DNA from: CAYNDB01 sp964395915
Lineage (GTDB): Bacteria; Nitrospinota_A; UBA7883; JAJRTC01
Direction of reading: 5' to 3'
Length of the DNA: 11,157 nucleotides
Assembly: GCA_964395915.1 (NCBI GenBank)
Contig: CAYNDB010000085.1
Coordinates: forward strand, 1 to 11,157
The notes under the pieces were generated by a model. The model was not told where the DNA came from. It was given only the letters and a program-made list of their open reading frames with translations, and ran no database searches. Both the position numbers and the translations under genes were made by a program. Within the stretch, counting starts at the first letter, position 1. Every line of letters starts with the position of its first letter. Positions 6,978-11,157 of this stretch are shown piece after piece.

Positions 6978-7964
6978 ATGAAGAAAAGCTGGATATTTTT
7001 ATTTACCATATCTTTCGTCACAATATACGTAGACAACGTGACTATACATGGCATTGTCAACGGCCCCAGGGAAAGTTATGCGCAGTCCGGCGGTGAAAAA
7101 CGAAAACAATTAAGTGGCAGGGAGCTTATGCAAAAATGGCTCCGGGGAGGAGATGTGCCGGTTGATTTAAAGGCTTCAAGGCCGCCGGAAGACAAAATCG
7201 CTATCGAGGCGGGCCGGGGAATTTACATCTATCGGTGCGCCGTCTGCCACGGCGTCAAAGGCGATGGCAAAGGTGAAAGAGCCAGGGAGCTACAAACTAA
7301 ACCTCGGGATTTCACACTGGGGATGTATAAGTTCCGCTCCACGCCCACAGGGGCGCCTCCTACGGATGAGGATATTTTCAAAACCGTAACGCGTGGATTT
7401 CATGGAACCGGGATGCTGCCATGGTTTGCCCTTACGACCACGCAAAGGTGGCTTGTGACATATTACATTAAAACGTTTTCCGACTATTTTGAATCCTATT
7501 ACGATGATGGCGAGAAACTGGTGACAATAAAAACTCCGGCGCCTGCGATGTCTGTAAAAAAATATATCAAGCTTGGAAAAAGCGTCTACAAAAAAGGTGG
7601 ATGCGCCGAATGCCATGGTCCTGAGGGATACGGCGATGGCTATACGGCCGATAAGCTCAAAGACGACTGGTATCAACCGATACGGCCCGCCAATTTTCGT
7701 GAGCATGTTCCAAAACGCGGGCTCGGGATCGACGATCTTTACCTGACCATAGCGACAGGCCTTAACGGAACACCCATGCCATCATATTCCGCTTCGCTAA
7801 AGGAAGACGAAATACTCGCTCTTGTGTTTTATTTGCGCTCGATAGCGCCCAAAGAACGCGCGGGAGCAAGACAAATGAGCCAGGACACTCGGGCCGCATT
7901 GCAGATAGACCACATGATGGGTATAAGGTTCAAAATCCCCGGTAGGTTCGCATATCCATGGTAG
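6978..7964 (+). CDS. Exported di-heme cytochrome c
   Basis: This is a periplasmic electron carrier or subunit with two covalently bound haems. The 328-residue product begins with MKKSW and a hydrophobic stretch (about 5-18) and has a candidate cleavage region near SYA-QS (33-37), so it looks exported. Two class I-like domains follow. Domain 1 has CAVCH (Cys87, Cys90, His91), a DGKG loop and GTGMLPW with Met145 as likely axial ligand. Domain 2 has CAECH (Cys209, Cys212, His213), a GYGDG loop and GTPMPSY with Met267 as ligand. The KPRDFTLG...YKFRSTPTGAPPTDEDIF segment between haem and methionine is a pattern common in cytochromes from respiring Proteobacteria-like and nitrite-oxidising lineages. 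The redox partner cannot be told, as no oxidase or reductase lies beside it. A purine-rich stretch (AGAGAAAGAAAA) precedes the ATG. It is divergent from the disulfide-forming operon. Confidence 0.93.
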   Translation: MKKSWIFLFTISFVTIYVDNVTIHGIVNGPRESYAQSGGEKRKQLSGRELMQKWLRGGDVPVDLKASRPPEDKIAIEAGRGIYIYRCAVCHGVKGDGKGERARELQTKPRDFTLGMYKFRSTPTGAPPTDEDIFKTVTRGFHGTGMLPWFALTTTQRWLVTYYIKTFSDYFESYYDDGEKLVTIKTPAPAMSVKKYIKLGKSVYKKGGCAECHGPEGYGDGYTADKLKDDWYQPIRPANFREHVPKRGLGIDDLYLTIATGLNGTPMPSYSASLKEDEILALVFYLRSIAPKERAGARQMSQDTRAALQIDHMMGIRFKIPGRFAYPW

Positions 7965-7991
7965 ATAGCGCCAGATAATTGATGATATTAT
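7962..7991 (+). promoter_or_regulatory. Possible promoter for tRNA-Leu
   Basis: TAGATA (7962-7967, four of six consensus positions) and TATTAT (7986-7991, five of six) are separated by 18 bases. The -10 box ends 14 bases before the mature tRNA 5' end, which suits a short precursor. The -35 box overlaps the cytochrome stop codon. Read-through from the cytochrome gene is the alternative, as no terminator is visible between them. Confidence 0.3.
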
Positions 7992-8005
7992 AGTTCTTTC
8001 TTTAA

Positions 8006-8093
8006 GCCGGGATGGCGGAACTGGTAGACGCAGAGGACTTAAAATCCTCCGGAACATAGTTCTGTGCGGGTTCGAATCCCGCTCCCGGCACCA
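8006..8093 (+). tRNA. tRNA-Leu (anticodon UAA)
   Basis: This is a complete class II tRNA. The acceptor strands GCCGGGA (8006-8012) and TCCCGGC (8083-8089) pair fully. The anticodon stem GAGGA/TCCTC encloses CTTAAAA, giving anticodon TAA at 8040-8042, which reads leucine UUA and UUG. A long variable arm (around 8051-8065, with GAAC/GTTC pairing) and a T arm GCGGG-TTCGAAT-CCCGC complete the leucine pattern. The 3' CCA is encoded in the DNA (8091-8093). It stands alone between the cytochrome and kinase genes, with no duplicated 3' end nearby that would mark an integration site. Confidence 0.98.
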
Positions 8094-8137
8094 ACTTCAA
8101 CAAAGCGGTTTGCCCCCACTGTCTAAATTTGCAAAAA

Positions 8138-8292
8138 TACAGGAATTAAGGTTTACTGTTTCATGAAAATGCTTACCCAAGCAACATAGCCGGGACATAT
8201 GGAGAGAGGGCGTACGGTAGGGGAAATGGCAACGGTTTATATAGCGCATAATGGCGCCTCCCAAGGAGAAAATTCCTGTAACCCCAAGGGGT
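8138..8292 (+). promoter_or_regulatory. Candidate structured leader upstream of the sensor kinase
   Basis: The 205-base stretch between the tRNA and the kinase ATG has no credible gene but contains nested inverted repeats. TACAGGAATT (8138-8147) is perfectly complementary to AATTCCTGTA (8271-8280). Inside lie TGCTT-ACCC-AAGCA (8170-8183), GCGC-ATAATG-GCGC (8244-8257) and CTCC-CAA-GGAG (8258-8268). Just after comes ACCC-CAAG-GGGT (8281-8292), which contains the kinase Shine-Dalgarno AAGGGG (8286-8291, 7 bases before the ATG). A competing local hairpin AGGA-GAAAAT-TCCT (8264-8277) would break the outer helix. The arrangement could fold as a switch over the ribosome binding site. I do not recognise a known riboswitch class here; structure and function are inferred. 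Confidence 0.3.
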
Positions 8293-8298
8293 AAATAA

Positions 8299-9795
8299 AT
8301 GCTTGTAATATGTCCACATTGCGATAACCGGCAAGAAGCCGCTAAGCCTGTTGAAAGCTCCGAGGCTTTGTGCCTATGCGGAGAAAAACTGACGGTATCC
8401 ACGGCGCCATCAGGCCGACATGTCATCAGCAAACAGAAACAATGTGAATGCCCGATATGTAATCGTGGTTTTGACACGCAAATATTTCGCGAGAGCACAG
8501 AAATTCTCTGTAGTTGCGGAAGTCTTTTAATAATATCCAATGGGGATGTCCTCCATAGGCCAATCGGCAGGCGGAATACCGATCAAAGCTCCCGGCTTCT
8601 GGAAAAGGAATTGCTTGGGTTAATTGACACCTCCCGTTTAATCCATTCTTCCATTCATCATCTAGACAAGCTTGCGCGGCTCGTTGTCCAGAAAACTACG
8701 GAAATGCTGGATGTCGAAGCATGCAGCGTTGTGATGCGTGATTGTGAGAGAGGCCGTCTTCTCTTTTATGCTATCGCGGGCGAAAAATCATCTAAACTGA
8801 CCACCTTCGAGCTTGTTGAGGGTGAGGGTATCGTGGGCGGATGTATTGAAAAAAGGTCCACGATAGTTTCAAATGACGCTGGACATGACCCTAAGTTCTC
8901 CCAACGGGCGGATGAGACTACAGGCTTTATTACCCGCTCCATTTTATGCGTTCCCCTATTGGTGGACGACAAGTGTGTTGGCGCCCTGGAAATGGTGAAT
9001 AAAAAGGAGGCTGACGGATTTAAAAAACACGATATTCTTCTTGCGGAGGGTATAGCCAGCCAGGTTGCCGTTGCGATTCAGAATGCTCAGCTCGCGCAGG
9101 CCGCATTAAAGGCGGAGAGACGAGCCGCTGTGGGAGAAGCTGTTTCCGGGGTCGCGCATTGTATAAAGAATATGCTCAACGGTTTGCAGGGCGGTTTATA
9201 CGTGTTAAGGAGCGATATAAAAAAAGCGTCAGGGGATGTTTCCGAACGCGGCTTCGAGATGCTTGACCGCAACATGAAACGCCTGATTGATTTAACGCAA
9301 GACATGTTATCCTGCTCAAAAGATCGTAAACCGGAATATGAGCTGGCGGACATAAACGAGGTGGTAGGCTCCGTGGTTGAGCTGATGCGGCAAAAAGCCC
9401 TGGAACAGGAATCGGAATTACTTTTTACTCCTGATGAAAGCTTGAGTAAAATGGTGTTTGATCCCAAAGGCATATATCGGTGTGTTTTGAACCTCGCATC
9501 AAACGCTCTGGACGCCTGTAAAGAAAAAAGCGGCGCGATTGTAAATATTGGCGTGGAAACGGATAATGCTGGAAAAATTGTTATTCGAATATCCGATCAA
9601 GGATGTGGCATGGATGAAACCACTATTAATTCCATTTTCGAGCCGTTTTTCAGCAAAAAAGGATCGGATGGCACAGGACTGGGGCTTTCTGTTACCAGAA
9701 AAATAGTGGAAGAACATAATGGTAGAATTGAAGTTGATTCTGTTATAAATAAGGGAACTACTTTCAGTATTTTTTTACCTGGACCCGTCGAATAA
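8299..9795 (+). CDS. Soluble GAF-domain sensor histidine kinase with twin Cys4 modules
   Basis: This is a 498-residue cytoplasmic histidine kinase with no membrane segment. Residues 5-27 (CPHC...CLC) and 51-73 (CPIC...CSC) are two zinc-ribbon-like modules with identical CxxC-x16-CxC spacing, repeated with a 46-residue period. A GAF sensor domain follows (about 120-265, ending LLAEGIASQVAVAIQNAQL), then a coiled linker and the H-box GVAHCIKNMLNG with phospho-acceptor His287. The ATPase domain has an N-box (Asn398, Asn402), G1 DQGCGM (433-438), F-box FEPFF (447-451) and G2 GTGLGL (458-463), so catalysis should be intact. The H-box has Met where most HisKA kinases have Pro after the Asn. The start is supported by AAGGGG 7 bases upstream and by the first Cys motif beginning at residue 5. 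The response regulator 39 bases downstream is the obvious partner. The signal is unknown; metal, redox or a GAF-bound small ligand are options. Confidence 0.93.
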   Translation: MLVICPHCDNRQEAAKPVESSEALCLCGEKLTVSTAPSGRHVISKQKQCECPICNRGFDTQIFRESTEILCSCGSLLIISNGDVLHRPIGRRNTDQSSRLLEKELLGLIDTSRLIHSSIHHLDKLARLVVQKTTEMLDVEACSVVMRDCERGRLLFYAIAGEKSSKLTTFELVEGEGIVGGCIEKRSTIVSNDAGHDPKFSQRADETTGFITRSILCVPLLVDDKCVGALEMVNKKEADGFKKHDILLAEGIASQVAVAIQNAQLAQAALKAERRAAVGEAVSGVAHCIKNMLNGLQGGLYVLRSDIKKASGDVSERGFEMLDRNMKRLIDLTQDMLSCSKDRKPEYELADINEVVGSVVELMRQKALEQESELLFTPDESLSKMVFDPKGIYRCVLNLASNALDACKEKSGAIVNIGVETDNAGKIVIRISDQGCGMDETTINSIFEPFFSKKGSDGTGLGLSVTRKIVEEHNGRIEVDSVINKGTTFSIFLPGPVE

Positions 9796-9823
9796 AATAT
9801 TTTATGCTCACTTCCTAAAGATT

Positions 9824-9830
9824 AAGGAGG
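9824..9830 (+). promoter_or_regulatory. Strong ribosome binding site of the response regulator
   Basis: AAGGAGG lies 4 bases before the ATG at 9835. It is a full Shine-Dalgarno match, much stronger than those of its neighbours, and suggests the regulator is made in excess over its kinase if both share a transcript. Confidence 0.6.
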
Positions 9831-9834
9831 AATA

Positions 9835-10284
9835 ATGTCGGATTCTCAGAAAATTTTGGTAGTGGACGACAGTGAGGATCAAATTCTGTTCTCTACACAG
9901 ATTCTTGAAGACAACGGTTATCAATATATGATAGCCCGCAACGGTGTTGAGGCTCTTGATGTGTTGCAAAAAGAACGTCCCGCCTTGGTGATGTTGGACA
10001 TAATGATGCCTAAGAAAAGCGGGTTGAACGTCCTTAAAAAAATGAGAGAGGACTCAGAGCTAACCTCTATCCCGGTTATAGTAATTTCCGGTTCTGGTGA
10101 GCTTACCGGTGTTGACATGAATACAGGTAGTCAGGAGACATCGGAAAGTTACGGTGATGACGCGGCCCGCGATTTCGGCGGGTTTATACATGAAAAGCTG
10201 AAAGACCTTAAACCGGACGCATTTATTGACAAACCGATTGACCCACCGGTATTGGTCGCAAAAATAAAGGAATTGCTGTCTTGA
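9835..10284 (+). CDS. Single-domain response regulator (receiver only) with an insertion
   Basis: This 149-residue CheY-like receiver has no output domain. It is expected to take phosphate from the kinase encoded just upstream and act by protein contact or as a phosphorelay step. Visible receiver residues are Asp11 and Asp12 (VVDDSE), phospho-acceptor Asp55 (MLDIMMP), Ser85 (VIVISGSG) and Lys133 (FIDKPID). Ser85 and Lys133 are 48 residues apart, roughly twice the usual distance. The extra stretch (about 88-125, with GSQETSESYGDDAARDFGG in the middle) falls in the beta4-alpha4-beta5 face used for partner binding. The reading frame is intact and the conserved lysine is kept, so this is an insertion rather than a frameshift. 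It is followed by a 141-base convergent intergenic region. Confidence 0.95.
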   Translation: MSDSQKILVVDDSEDQILFSTQILEDNGYQYMIARNGVEALDVLQKERPALVMLDIMMPKKSGLNVLKKMREDSELTSIPVIVISGSGELTGVDMNTGSQETSESYGDDAARDFGGFIHEKLKDLKPDAFIDKPIDPPVLVAKIKELLS

Positions 10285-10425
10285 AAGCCGTAATTTTATA
10301 AACAGGACGCATATCAGGGCAAGGAATATTATCAAACAAGCGGCCAGGCGATAACCGACTCCCCTCCCCCCGGATTTTCCCCGCTGGCTGTCCTATGGAA
10401 AAATGTAAATACGTATTCCCTTACT
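10285..10425. other. Convergent intergenic region without a recognised element
   Basis: These 141 bases separate the 3' ends of the response regulator and the acyltransferase. A bidirectional terminator would be expected, but I see no strong GC hairpin followed by a T-run on either strand. Visible items are a C-rich stretch (10361-10382), a weak GCCAG/CTGGC pairing about 40 bases apart, and a 10-base palindrome AATACGTATT (10408-10417). None can be assigned a role. Confidence 0.5.
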
Positions 10426-11157
10426 TTATTTAAGCAGATGCCCGATTGCGTTGGCGTAATATTCCAGCATCACACGCTCGTCCGGGTTGATGGCGTATAA
10501 CCCGTCCTTTTCCATTACGAAATGGCGAAGGGTCAGCATGCGAAGGCCAACGGTAACAGCGTATTCCTGGTCTTCTCTAGGGATATGGATATGCGCCCCG
10601 ACGCGCTCCAGTTTCCTCATCAGCCCGAAAACAGCCGCTTTAAGCGCGAGCTCACTCATCTGACCGTTTTCGTTTTTCAAAAAAGCTGTCGCCACCAGCG
10701 ATACCGGCAGGACTGGTATTACATCCTCTACCTCTTTTAAAAGTTTTTTGCCGAACAACGCAACTTCCTTGTGGAACTCCTCTTTATCGAGTTCTTTAAA
10801 ATCGATATTTCGCCCTTTTAAATATTCGGTCATTGATATGGGCGATCCGAAATTCACTCCGGCATAACCAAACCGGTACCACTTGCGCCGGAGCATCAGG
10901 TAAACATTATGAAAAATGAATTTTACCGTCACCGTGAGAGCGCGCAGGCGGCTTTTCTTTTCGGCGTCCGTGGCGAGCCGCCGGACGAGGTTGCGGTCTT
11001 CGAGCGTACGGTCGTAATTAAGGCCGACGGGGATGAACACCAGGTCGCGTCCGTTATCCTGGTTGTATCCGGCAAGGATATAGCCCAGCAGACCGAGCTT
11101 TAACGGCTGAAGTTTCCCGTCACGGGTCAGACCCCCTTCAGGATACAGAGCCTGCGC
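10426..11157 (-). CDS. plsB: PlsB-like glycerol-3-phosphate acyltransferase (C-terminal part, cut by window edge)
   Basis: Enzymes of this family transfer a fatty acyl chain to glycerol-3-phosphate or its 1-acyl form, starting phospholipid synthesis at the inner membrane. The visible 243 residues begin inside the catalytic domain: LYPEGGLTRDGKL (acyltransferase block III, EGG-x-[ST]-R-x-GK) and LVFIPVGLNYDR (block IV). The HX4D catalytic block would lie upstream, beyond the window. The C-terminal part, with LGKKLL-like FGKKLLKEV and a VIPVLPVSLVATAFL segment, resembles the region after the catalytic core in PlsB proteins. The frame is open to base 11157, so the GTG at 11040 is internal and not the start. 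An acyltransferase of the PlsC/1-acyl type remains possible. The gene converges on the response regulator and has no visible operon partner here. Confidence 0.83.
   Translation of the reverse strand, partial: AQALYPEGGLTRDGKLQPLKLGLLGYILAGYNQDNGRDLVFIPVGLNYDRTLEDRNLVRRLATDAEKKSRLRALTVTVKFIFHNVYLMLRRKWYRFGYAGVNFGSPISMTEYLKGRNIDFKELDKEEFHKEVALFGKKLLKEVEDVIPVLPVSLVATAFLKNENGQMSELALKAAVFGLMRKLERVGAHIHIPREDQEYAVTVGLRMLTLRHFVMEKDGLYAINPDERVMLEYYANAIGHLLK

Noticed and set aside
8006..8093. tRNA-Leu as an attachment site for an integrated element
   Set aside because: No direct repeat of the tRNA 3' end, integrase gene or phage-like gene is visible in the window.
8097..8540. 147-codon minus-strand frame over the leader and the kinase start
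   Set aside because: It overlaps the duplicated Cys modules, which are the real coding signal, and its product shows no recognisable domain.
10361..10382. C-rich stretch as a G-quadruplex on the minus strand
   Set aside because: Only three separated G-runs are present, and the six-base run would have to be split without a loop, so a stable three-layer structure is doubtful.
10408..10417. Palindrome AATACGTATT as an operator
   Set aside because: It lies at the converging 3' ends of two genes, not near a promoter, and a single 10-base AT-rich palindrome is weak evidence.

Overview
The window looks like a chromosomal segment of a diderm, respiring bacterium that makes menaquinone by the futalosine route and exports c-type cytochromes. 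That combination, the PlsB-like acyltransferase and the style of the sensor kinase suggest a Desulfobacterota-, Nitrospinota- or Nitrospirota-like lineage. This is inference only: no marker here fixes the taxon. A run of exactly 100 N (2926-3025) shows it is a scaffolded draft or metagenome assembly.

Minus strand, 1-6761, read from high to low coordinates. A probable promoter (6819-6847) precedes a tightly packed set: a PRC-barrel protein, a VKOR-DsbA fusion (20-base overlap) and a PcrA/UvrD helicase (one-base gap). After the N-run come a UbiA-family prenyltransferase (probably mqnP, 5' end lost in the gap), radC (GTG start, 3 bases downstream), then after 85 bases mqnE (aminofutalosine synthase) and the start of mqnA (chorismate dehydratase), cut by the window edge. 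Three of these genes belong to menaquinone synthesis. The VKOR-DsbA enzyme would pass electrons from disulfide formation to such a quinone.

Plus strand, 6978-10284. A secreted di-heme cytochrome c diverges from the PRC-barrel gene. It is followed by a tRNA-Leu(UAA) with encoded CCA, a 205-base untranslated stretch with nested inverted repeats, a soluble GAF sensor histidine kinase and a single-domain response regulator. The kinase begins with a tandem pair of near-identical four-cysteine modules. The receiver carries an insertion before its conserved lysine. The last two genes form an orphan-style two-component pair without a DNA-binding output domain.

Minus strand, 10426-11157. The C-terminal part of a PlsB-like glycerolipid acyltransferase converges on the response regulator; its N-terminal part lies outside the window.

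Most of the window is ordinary housekeeping or respiratory chromosome. The parts most worth a second look are the duplicated Cys module on the kinase, the structured leader before it, the receiver insertion, and the inverted repeat over the promoter at 6814-6831. No CRISPR array, insertion sequence, prophage or clear defence system is visible.
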